A stretch of DNA of 5,289 nt, taken from assembly GCA_002373375.1 (NCBI GenBank), contig DFLE01000057.1:126089-131377 (forward strand), written 5' to 3'. Numbering within the stretch: the first letter of the stretch is position 1; every line of letters starts with the position of its first letter. This document shows, in pieces, positions 1 through 5,108 of the stretch. The notes below the pieces were generated by a model. That model saw nothing but the letters and a program-made list of their open reading frames with translations, searched no databases and was not told the origin of the DNA. Made by a program: the position numbers and the translations under genes. Source of the DNA: Prevotellaceae bacterium UBA3627. GTDB taxonomy: Bacteria > Bacteroidota > Bacteroidia > Bacteroidales > Bacteroidaceae.

Positions 1-360
1 GGTGGCGATGGTGGTCTTGCCGTTTGTTCCCGTCACGCCCACGAGCTTCAACTGCTTGGTGGGGTTACCATAGAATGTGGTCGCCACCGTACCTACACAG
101 TCCTCGCAGTCTTTCACCTGCACGTATGTCACGCCTTCCGCAAGTGTTTCGGGCATCACCTCGCACAATACCGCGGCGGCTCCCTGCTCCACTGCCTTGG
201 AGATAAACTGATGACCGTCAACCTGCGTACCGCGCATGGCTACAAACAAATGGCCGTCTGCCACCTTACGCGAATCAATGTTCACACCCTTGATGTCAAC
301 ATCCGCACTACCTGCCACCTGAAGCGGCTTTATGCCTGATATCAGTTCTTCTAACCTCAT
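1..360 (-). CDS. murE: UDP-N-acetylmuramoyl-tripeptide synthetase MurE, N-terminal part (cut by window edge)
   Basis: MurE is the cytoplasmic Mur ligase that uses ATP to add the third amino acid (usually meso-diaminopimelate in Gram-negatives) to UDP-MurNAc-L-Ala-D-Glu. The first 120 residues are visible, starting MRLEELISGIKPL. Residues 29-31 are the DSR motif that contacts the UDP-MurNAc substrate. The segment around residues 34-66 (VADGHLFVAMRG, then a Gly-rich helix end) is typical of the MurE N-terminal uridine-binding domain. Residues 108-117 (GVTGTNGKTT) are the ATP-binding P-loop of the central domain. The rest of that domain and the C-terminal domain with the amino-acid-selecting motif lie outside the window, so the added residue cannot be read here. 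The start is ATG at 358-360, preceded by an A-rich leader with two AAAAGAT copies. It lies 64 bp downstream of ftsI in the same direction, as in other dcw clusters. The 64-bp gap shows no hairpin or promoter motif that I can see. Confidence 0.96.
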   Translation of the reverse strand, partial: MRLEELISGIKPLQVAGSADVDIKGVNIDSRKVADGHLFVAMRGTQVDGHQFISKAVEQGAAAVLCEVMPETLAEGVTYVQVKDCEDCVGTVATTFYGNPTKQLKLVGVTGTNGKTTIAT

Positions 361-424
361 ATCTTTTATCTTTTATTATATTCTATAATCACTTGTCTAT
401 CTCTCATCTCACGCCCTTCATCCA

Positions 425-2650
425 TCAAGACAGGTACAGCGTTATCTCCTCGCCTTTCTTTATGGTGGAACCCGCGGCCTTACTCTGCTGTATCACCTTG
501 CCGCAGCCTTTAATACGCACCTTGGCTCCGCGGTTCTCTATAGCATATACGGCATCACGCGCACCCATGCCTCTCACGTCAGGCATCTGCCTCATGGAAC
601 GGCCTTTTGAGCGACGCAGCTTCACTCCCTTCTTGTCACGGTTCACCGTGCCCCAGATAGGAGTACCGTCACTGCGCTCTCCGTTCCATCCGCCGTCCAC
701 GTCAAAGCCTAACCGGGTGAGCACATAATCGGCTGCCTGCAGGTTGCCAGACTTTGTGTCGGGCACTCGCGTATATTCCATATCATGCGCTCCCTTGGCA
801 TTGTAATATATGTCTTTCGCCATTATGCCCTCGGCAATGTCGTGAAACACCTTGCCGCTCATCTGTCCGCCTGATGCCGGCAGACCAGCCTTCTGTATGC
901 AGACTATGCATGAATAGCGGGGTTCGTCAGCAGGGAAATAGCCGGCGAATGAGAGGAGGTAGTGTGTCACGCCGTTGGTGCTGTAGCCTTTCTCGCCTAC
1001 CTTCTGTGCCGTGCCTGTCTTGCCTGCCACGGAGAACGACTTTGAGCCTGCGGGCTTGCCCAGGCCATAGTCCACCACCTCACGCAGCATATTCTGCATC
1101 TGCTTCAGCACATCGTGGTGGTTGACGATGCTCTGTCTCAGCACCTGCACGGGGTACTCCTCCACCGTCTCTCCACCTCTCATTATGCTCTTGACAAAAC
1201 GAGGGCGTACCATCACGCCGTCATTGGCAATGGCATTATAGAACGTAAGCACCGATATAGGCGGCACGTTAGTCTCATATCCTATGCTCATCCATGGCAG
1301 TGCGGTGTCACTCCATCCCTTTGTCCAGTTACCATACTTGTCGCGCTCTGGGTAACGTATGCGCGGAGCTTTAGACTCTATAAACTTTAACTTCAGATCC
1401 TCGCCTATACCTACGCGGTGCAAGCCTGCCACGAAGTCCTCCGGGCGGTTATGGTAAGCCCTGTCTATCAGCACGCTGACACCTATGTTCGAACTCTTCT
1501 GCAATATCTGCGGCACGGTGAGCGGCTCCTTGTATCCGCCTGATGTCCAGTTATGGTCCTTCATCTCGACACCGTACATCTCACGCTTACCGCCGTTGCA
1601 GTCCACCTTCATGGTGGTATCTATCTTGCCATCGTCCAGAGCCACGAGGAAGCTGGCCGTCTTAAACACCGAGCCTGGCTCGAGGAAGTCGGCAAGGGCA
1701 TGATTACGATGCTCGTAATACTGCCCCGTCTCGCGGTTAAGGTCAAGGTTTACCATCGCCTTGATGTCACCCGTCTTCACCTCCATGACTATCGCCACAC
1801 CTGTATAGGCATGATCCTTGCGCAACTCTTTCTCCAAGGCGCGCTCCGCTAGATCCTGGAAACCCACGTCTATGGTGGTAACGACATCACAGCCGTCCAC
1901 GGCTGCTGAGTCAACCACTGACACCCATTTGTTCAGTTCTTTCTTAGAATGCTGGAAACCCGGTCTGCCCCTGAGTACGGAGTCACATATCAGCTCCAGA
2001 CCGGAGAAGGCCTTTCCGCTGCTCTTATATACATCGCCTATCACACATGATGCCAGCGAACCGTAGGGACGGTTACGCACCATGTGCTCCGTATAGGTAA
2101 AGCCGCTCAAGCCTGAGCGCATACACAGGATAGGAAGCTGCTTCACACGAAGGAAAGTGTCATAGTCCACTCTCTTCTTCACTATAGGGTAAAAGCGCTG
2201 GTTGGCATCATAGCCCTTTTTCAGGTGAGCCTTGAACTCCTCTGCAGTCTTCTCTGGGAATATCTCATGCAGTCCCTGACAGAGGGAGTCGAGCTTTTCG
2301 CTGTCGTTACCGTTCTTGTCCTGCCACAGATAGCGCATCCACGCACGCTTGGGGTTTAGGCGGTTACGCTTATCGTTTATAGTCTCTTTGAGTGCCACAA
2401 AGTCCATGTGGAGCTCATATTCAGGCAGGTTACATGCCAGACGCTGACCACCGGCGGCAAGGATATTGCCACGTATCGGCTGCACTATGACACTCCGTGG
2501 CATACGCAGTGAGTCCACCTTCATCCAATAGTCGCGCTCCACTGTCATGATATAGAATCCCTTTGACAGTATAGCCACGGCTACAAGCGTCAGCAATATA
2601 CTAAATATAGTGTAACGCCATAGTGAATGTTCTGTAGCAAATTTACTCAC
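425..2650 (-). CDS. ftsI: Division-specific penicillin-binding protein (FtsI/PBP3 type transpeptidase) with C-terminal PASTA domain
   Basis: This 741-residue class B penicillin-binding protein is anchored in the inner membrane and cross-links septal peptidoglycan in the periplasm. A short cytoplasmic N-terminus is followed by one membrane segment (about residues 15-37). The PBP dimer/pedestal domain starts near residue 55 (QPIRGNILAAGGQRLA). The transpeptidase domain carries all three active-site motifs: SVFK at 327-330 (nucleophile Ser327, Lys330), SSN at 386-388 and KTGT at 544-547. A basic linker (about 670-687) leads to a single PASTA domain, about 689-741 (MPDVRGMGARDAVYAIENRG and the end KKGEEITLYLS). 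The length fits Bacteroidetes FtsI proteins, which are longer than the roughly 590-residue E. coli protein. The start is GTG (2648-2650): an in-frame TAA lies seven codons upstream with no ATG between, and the next Met (residue 35) is inside the membrane segment. It sits between the FtsL-like gene and murE, the usual dcw order. Family placement is secure; a strictly septal role is inferred from context. Confidence 0.96.
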   Translation of the reverse strand: MSKFATEHSLWRYTIFSILLTLVAVAILSKGFYIMTVERDYWMKVDSLRMPRSVIVQPIRGNILAAGGQRLACNLPEYELHMDFVALKETINDKRNRLNPKRAWMRYLWQDKNGNDSEKLDSLCQGLHEIFPEKTAEEFKAHLKKGYDANQRFYPIVKKRVDYDTFLRVKQLPILCMRSGLSGFTYTEHMVRNRPYGSLASCVIGDVYKSSGKAFSGLELICDSVLRGRPGFQHSKKELNKWVSVVDSAAVDGCDVVTTIDVGFQDLAERALEKELRKDHAYTGVAIVMEVKTGDIKAMVNLDLNRETGQYYEHRNHALADFLEPGSVFKTASFLVALDDGKIDTTMKVDCNGGKREMYGVEMKDHNWTSGGYKEPLTVPQILQKSSNIGVSVLIDRAYHNRPEDFVAGLHRVGIGEDLKLKFIESKAPRIRYPERDKYGNWTKGWSDTALPWMSIGYETNVPPISVLTFYNAIANDGVMVRPRFVKSIMRGGETVEEYPVQVLRQSIVNHHDVLKQMQNMLREVVDYGLGKPAGSKSFSVAGKTGTAQKVGEKGYSTNGVTHYLLSFAGYFPADEPRYSCIVCIQKAGLPASGGQMSGKVFHDIAEGIMAKDIYYNAKGAHDMEYTRVPDTKSGNLQAADYVLTRLGFDVDGGWNGERSDGTPIWGTVNRDKKGVKLRRSKGRSMRQMPDVRGMGARDAVYAIENRGAKVRIKGCGKVIQQSKAAGSTIKKGEEITLYLS

Positions 2651-2660
2651 TGTTTTTTTA

Positions 2661-2674
2661 GTTTTGAGTTATAG
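2661..2674. repeat. Two degenerate GTTATGA-like heptamers
   Basis: GTTTTGA (2661-2667) and GTTATAG (2668-2674) are adjacent 7-bp units resembling the GTTATGA array at 4331-4380. They sit 10 bp upstream of the ftsI GTG start. Two imperfect units alone would be weak evidence. They are listed because the other long gap in this operon has the same kind of unit at the same relative place. Function is unknown. Confidence 0.4.
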
Positions 2675-2685
2675 ACCCACCCCAG

Positions 2686-2704
2686 CCCTCCCTATGAGGG
2701 AGGG
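2686..2704. other. GC-rich hairpin in the ftsL-ftsI gap
   Basis: CCCTCCCT (2686-2693) and AGGGAGGG (2697-2704) form a perfect 8-bp inverted repeat around a 3-nt loop. Outside it, ACCC (2675-2678) can pair with GGGT (2718-2721), with CC of 2680-2681 pairing GG of 2716-2717 around a bulged A. The transcript from ftsL into ftsI would contain this stem. There is no U-run after it in the direction of transcription (the sequence reads into A-rich leader), so an intrinsic terminator is unlikely. It may be an RNA processing or stabilising site, or part of a dispersed intergenic repeat; the sequence alone does not decide. Confidence 0.7.
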
Positions 2705-2723
2705 AGCCTGAGTATGGGGGTAT

Positions 2724-2772
2724 TAATTATTAATTATGAATTATGAATTATGAATTATGCATTATAAATTAA
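2724..2772. repeat. 7-bp tandem repeat array (consensus GAATTAT), seven units
   Basis: Seven consecutive heptamers are readable: TAATTAT twice, GAATTAT three times, GCATTAT once, and a degenerate AAATTAA. The last unit contains the TAA stop codon of the FtsL-like gene (2769-2771 on the plus strand), so the array directly abuts the coding end. A second array with the same units lies at 4425-4472. Such AT-rich heptamer runs resemble simple intergenic repeats of Bacteroidetes genomes (from memory, not searched). No function is evident. Confidence 0.85.
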
Positions 2773-3377
2773 TTCTCCTCTTCTATCTTTATTAGATAAG
2801 GAGGCTCGTCGGCTATGGTCAGCGTACTGTCGCCACACTCCGCCAATCTCTTCAGCACATTGCTCTCACGGCTCGCCTCTGTCAGTTTACTGGTACACAC
2901 CGTTGCCTTGTATCGGGCATCGACTATCTTTGCCTCTGTGCGGTCTATCTCTACCAGCTTCTTCTGACACATATAGCGCAGACTGATATATATCAGTATA
3001 AACACTGAGATGAGCAACACCACTCCCATCTGTCGCTTTACGAAACGTGAGATGATGACTCCACCCAATGTCCTTGACAGGGAGAACGGCGAGGAGGTGT
3101 CTTGCTCTTCCTTGGCTTCACGCTCTATGACATCCTCCAAGGTCTTGTCGCCGAGCACTCCTCGCAACGGATTTAACGGCGTACCCTTTGGCTTTGGCTC
3201 TGCCTGCGGTTCCACATCCTCCGGTTGCGACTCCTGAACATCCGCTTCATCCAGCTGCTCCGCCTGCAACTGCACGTCACTGTCGGTAACGTCAGCCTCC
3301 CCGGCGGCATCCATACCGCCAGCGGTCTTTGCGCCGTCAAGCACCTCAAACTCCACTATGTTCTCTTCGCTGCTCAA
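2769..3377 (-). CDS. ftsL: FtsL-like cell division protein (Bacteroidetes type)
   Basis: This 202-residue bitopic membrane protein fills the FtsL position between rsmH and ftsI. FtsL proteins bridge FtsQ/FtsB and the FtsW-FtsI synthase at the septum; that role is inferred from position and architecture, since FtsL sequences are poorly conserved. Residues 1-62 are strongly acidic and low in complexity (many E, D, Q, P). A conserved-looking stretch PLNPLRGVLGDKTLEDVIEREAK follows at 67-89, then a basic patch (RFVKRQ, 111-116) consistent with a cytoplasmic N-terminus. The membrane segment is about 117-136. The periplasmic part (137-202) is helical and coiled-coil-like, ending in YLIKIEEEN. The long cytoplasmic tail makes it larger than the roughly 120-residue E. 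coli FtsL. The start is TTG (3375-3377), supported by an AGGGAG ribosome site and an in-frame TAA (the rsmH stop) five codons upstream; GTG at codon 8 is a less likely alternative. It begins 12 bp after rsmH, so translation may be coupled. Confidence 0.85.
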   Translation of the reverse strand: MSSEENIVEFEVLDGAKTAGGMDAAGEADVTDSDVQLQAEQLDEADVQESQPEDVEPQAEPKPKGTPLNPLRGVLGDKTLEDVIEREAKEEQDTSSPFSLSRTLGGVIISRFVKRQMGVVLLISVFILIYISLRYMCQKKLVEIDRTEAKIVDARYKATVCTSKLTEASRESNVLKRLAECGDSTLTIADEPPYLIKIEEEN

Positions 3378-3383
3378 TGTGTG

Positions 3384-3389
3384 CTCCCT
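3384..3389 (-). promoter_or_regulatory. Ribosome binding site of the FtsL-like gene
   Basis: AGGGAG lies 6 nt upstream of the TTG codon at 3375-3377 and directly after the rsmH stop codon. Strong Shine-Dalgarno sites are uncommon in Bacteroidetes. This one helps to choose TTG as the start and suggests that ribosomes finishing rsmH can re-initiate on ftsL. Confidence 0.6.
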
Positions 3390-4325
3390 TTATATTTTCT
3401 CTGCCACACGCAGCTTTGCACTGCGTGAGCGTGGATTGCTCTGCTGCTCATCGGCAGAAGGCACCACTGGCTTGTTGTTTATTGCACGCAGAGGTGTCTC
3501 AGCCTTGCCGAAGAAGTCCACCTCGCGCTTTCCCTCTATATTGCCTGTCTTGATGATATTCTTCACCATACGGTCCTCAAGACTGTGATAGGTTATGACG
3601 CTAAGTCTGCCGCCGGGCTTCAGTATCTCTACTGCCGACATCAGCATCTCGCGAAGCGCCTCCATCTCATGGTTCACTTCTATGCGAAGTGCCTGAAACA
3701 GCTTCGCCATGTCTTTCTTCTCACGCTCACGCTTGAAGAACGGCTGCACCACAGCAAGGAAGTCCTGCGTGGTGTTTATCTGCGCCTTTGCCCTGTACCT
3801 TACCACTGCCGACGCTATCTGACGGGCGTTGCTCAGTTCTCCGTAGATATAGAAGATATCTGCCAAGGCCCGCTCTTCATAGTTATTCAACACGTCTGCC
3901 GCCGTCTGTCCGCCGCGCTTATTCATACGCATGTCAAGCGGTGCATCATAGCGGAAAGAGAACCCACGTGTCTCGTCATCAAAATGATGGCTTGACACTC
4001 CGAGGTCTGCCAATACTCCGTCCACACCGTCAACCTCATAGTAGCGCATCCAGTTCTTCAGATAACGGAAGTTGGAACGCACGAATGTAAAACGTGATGA
4101 CGGCTCTACATTCCTTTCTGCATCCTCATCCTGGTCAAAGGAATACAGATGACCGTCAGCATTGCTGCCACCTGCATTATGTGCAGCCTCCTCCAGCCTG
4201 CGCAGTATCTCACGACTGTGGCCGCCACCGCCGAATGTTACATCCACATATACCCCACCCTGCTTGATGTCCAAGCCGTCAACACTCTCTTTGAGCAATA
4301 CTGGTATGTGGTAAACTTCGTTCAA
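3390..4325 (-). CDS. rsmH: 16S rRNA (cytosine(1402)-N(4))-methyltransferase RsmH (MraW)
   Basis: RsmH uses S-adenosylmethionine to methylate N4 of C1402 in the ribosomal P-site region of 16S rRNA. The 311-residue length is normal for the family. Visible motifs, in order: YHIPVLLKESVD (5-16); the SAM-binding glycine loop DVTFGGGGHS (28-37); DQDEDA (65-70, acidic residue for SAM ribose); DLGVSSHHFDDETRGFSF (107-124) and the following DAPLDMRM (127-134), a hallmark of RsmH; FQALRIEVNHE (210-220); LKPGGRLSVITYHSLEDRMVK (235-255); and the C-terminal NPRSRSAKLRVAE (297-309). The start is TTG (4323-4325), exactly at the family's usual N-terminus. An in-frame TAA lies three codons upstream and no ATG occurs before residue 93, so an ATG start is excluded in this sequence. 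No clear ribosome site precedes it; the leader is a heptamer repeat. It is second in the dcw cluster after mraZ. Confidence 0.96.
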   Translation of the reverse strand: MNEVYHIPVLLKESVDGLDIKQGGVYVDVTFGGGGHSREILRRLEEAAHNAGGSNADGHLYSFDQDEDAERNVEPSSRFTFVRSNFRYLKNWMRYYEVDGVDGVLADLGVSSHHFDDETRGFSFRYDAPLDMRMNKRGGQTAADVLNNYEERALADIFYIYGELSNARQIASAVVRYRAKAQINTTQDFLAVVQPFFKREREKKDMAKLFQALRIEVNHEMEALREMLMSAVEILKPGGRLSVITYHSLEDRMVKNIIKTGNIEGKREVDFFGKAETPLRAINNKPVVPSADEQQSNPRSRSAKLRVAEKI

Positions 4326-4330
4326 ACTAT

Positions 4331-4380
4331 GTTACAAGTTACAAGTTATGAGTTATGAGTTTATGAGTTATATGTTATGT
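4331..4380. repeat. 7-bp tandem repeat array (consensus GTTATGA), seven units
   Basis: Units in order are GTTACAA twice, GTTATGA twice, GTTTATGA (one base longer), GTTATAT and GTTATGT. The array occupies the leader of rsmH, ending 5 bp from the TTG start, so it forms the region where a ribosome would bind. The sequence differs from the GAATTAT arrays nearby but has the same 7-bp period. Confidence 0.8.
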
Positions 4381-4424
4381 TCCGTGCTCTGCTCGCCTGA
4401 GCGAAGCGAAGAACTGCAAACCAT
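4381..4424. other. GC-richer spacer between the two heptamer arrays in the mraZ-rsmH gap
   Basis: This 44-bp block is clearly richer in G+C than the arrays on both sides. It contains a weak inverted repeat, GCTC (4391-4394) with GAGC (4399-4402), and a short direct repeat GCGAA (4401-4405 and 4406-4410). It encodes nothing recognisable and has no promoter motif. It takes the same place as the GC-rich hairpin in the ftsL-ftsI gap. Confidence 0.4.
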
Positions 4425-4472
4425 GCATTAGCATTATGAATTATGAATTATGCATTATGAATTATGCATTAT
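4425..4472. repeat. 7-bp tandem repeat array (GAATTAT/GCATTAT) running into the 3' end of mraZ
   Basis: A 6-bp partial unit GCATTA is followed by six perfect heptamers: GCATTAT, GAATTAT, GAATTAT, GCATTAT, GAATTAT, GCATTAT. The array overlaps the last codons of mraZ: the final residues Asn-Asn-Ala and the TAA stop are written in repeat units. The same two unit types make up the array at 2724-2772. Because GCATTAT and GAATTAT include partly self-complementary ATGCAT and GAATTC-like cores, weak pairing is possible, but no strong stem is seen. Confidence 0.88.
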
Positions 4473-4908
4473 TCATGAGTTTCTCCATCGACTCAGCAAA
4501 GTCCTCCTTTGTGTTGTCAAGCTCCTTCGCACGCTCCTCAGCCCACACTTCTATAGTGTCTCCCACGCCTATGAAGCGTACCGACTGAGCCACGCCGAGC
4601 ATATCTTGGAAACGCTGTGAGAGGATGAAGCGACCGTTAGAGTCAAGCGTAACCTCCTCCGCGTCTATCACAAACTGACGGAACACCTGCTGCTCATGCC
4701 TGTTCCAACGGTTCAGGCGGCTGCGCATAATGTCCATCTGCTCATTCCATACCGTCTCCGGGTACAGCACCAGACAGTCCTCATGCACATCCTTGCGCAA
4801 CACCAGACGCTCCTCGCCTGCTGACTGCAGCACCTTACGAAACACCGAAGGCAAAAATACCCTGCCTTTAGCGTCTGTCTTAGCCTCTATGTTACCTAAA
4901 AAACGCAT
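4462..4908 (-). CDS. mraZ: MraZ, transcriptional regulator of the dcw cluster
   Basis: MraZ is an AbrB-like DNA-binding protein that forms ring oligomers and controls its own dcw operon by binding TGGG-type repeats upstream of mraZ. The 148-residue product starts MRFLGNIEAKTDAKGRVFLP. It has the two tandem SpoVT/AbrB-like half-domains, each with the family signature: DAKGRVFLPS at 12-21 and DSNGRFILSQ at 89-98. The intervening helix (about 52-80, WNEQMDIMRSRLNRWNRHEQQ) and the end (EDFAESMEKLMNNA) fit the family. The length is normal. The start is ATG (4906-4908); AAAGGG about 9 nt upstream could act as a weak ribosome site. It is first in the minus-strand cluster and divergent from gpmI. Candidate MraZ boxes lie just upstream (4968-4983). 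Its last three residues and stop lie inside a heptamer repeat, so the exact C-terminus may vary between strains. Confidence 0.96.
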   Translation of the reverse strand: MRFLGNIEAKTDAKGRVFLPSVFRKVLQSAGEERLVLRKDVHEDCLVLYPETVWNEQMDIMRSRLNRWNRHEQQVFRQFVIDAEEVTLDSNGRFILSQRFQDMLGVAQSVRFIGVGDTIEVWAEERAKELDNTKEDFAESMEKLMNNA

Positions 4909-4950
4909 CCTTTTATGCCCTTTTTCTCATATTATAAGGAGAAGTTGGTG

Positions 4951-4958
4951 CAAAGTTA
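4951..4958 (-). promoter_or_regulatory. Candidate Bacteroidetes -7 promoter element of mraZ and the dcw cluster
   Basis: Reading the minus strand, TAACTTTG matches the Bacteroidetes sigma -7 consensus TAnnTTTG exactly. Transcription would begin roughly 7 bp downstream, leaving a leader of about 35-40 nt before the mraZ ATG. No clear TTTG -33 element is present at the usual distance; that place is taken by the TGGGG repeats. I saw no equivalent motif in the later gaps, so this may drive the whole cluster. Confidence 0.6.
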
Positions 4959-4967
4959 CAAAAAATT

Positions 4968-4983
4968 CCCCACATTCCCCCAC
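4968..4983 (-). promoter_or_regulatory. Candidate MraZ operator (two TGGGG boxes, 10-bp period)
   Basis: On the minus strand, TGGGG occurs at 4982-4978 and again at 4972-4968, each preceded by G, with five bases between boxes. This matches the TGGGN repeats with 5-nt spacers described for E. coli MraZ. The boxes start 9 bp upstream of the -7 element and cover the place of the -33 element, so a bound MraZ ring would be expected to block transcription. Only two repeats are visible; E. coli has three. Assignment is by motif and position only. Confidence 0.6.
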
Positions 4984-5062
4984 TTTACTCTCTTTTTTTC
5001 ATACAAACGCCAAATTTATTATTATTTAACAATTCGTAACTTACTATTACACTAAAAGTCAG

Positions 5063-5070
5063 TACCTTTG
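5063..5070 (+). promoter_or_regulatory. Candidate Bacteroidetes -7 promoter element of gpmI
   Basis: TACCTTTG is an exact match to TAnnTTTG and lies 38 bp before the gpmI ATG. The expected leader is about 30 nt and very A-rich, as is common in Bacteroidetes, with no Shine-Dalgarno site. No good TTTG -33 element is seen at the standard distance, so the promoter call rests on the -7 motif and position. Confidence 0.6.
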
Positions 5071-5108
5071 CAGTGTTGAAAAAGTAGAAAAACAAATTAA
5101 GACAAAAA

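Noticed and set aside
24..2066. Plus-strand reading frames opposite murE and ftsI
   Set aside because: They are antisense shadows of clearly recognisable proteins, with no family resemblance and no start signals.
2686..2704. Hairpin as an intrinsic terminator ending ftsL transcription
   Set aside because: No U-run follows the stem in the transcribed direction, and ftsI continues in the same operon order without a promoter motif of its own that I can see.
2698..2720. G-runs on the plus strand as a possible G-quadruplex
   Set aside because: Only three separated G-runs (GGG, GGG, GGGGG) with an 11-nt loop are present, and the hairpin pairing of the first two explains them better.
2724..2772. 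Heptamer arrays as a CRISPR array or plasmid-type iterons
   Set aside because: Units are 7 bp with no spacers, there are no Cas or replication genes nearby, and the setting is a chromosomal housekeeping operon.
4931..4936. TATAAT on the minus strand upstream of mraZ, like an E. coli -10 box
   Set aside because: The Bacteroidetes primary sigma factor uses TAnnTTTG; an exact match to that lies close by, and TATAAT is expected by chance in such AT-rich sequence.
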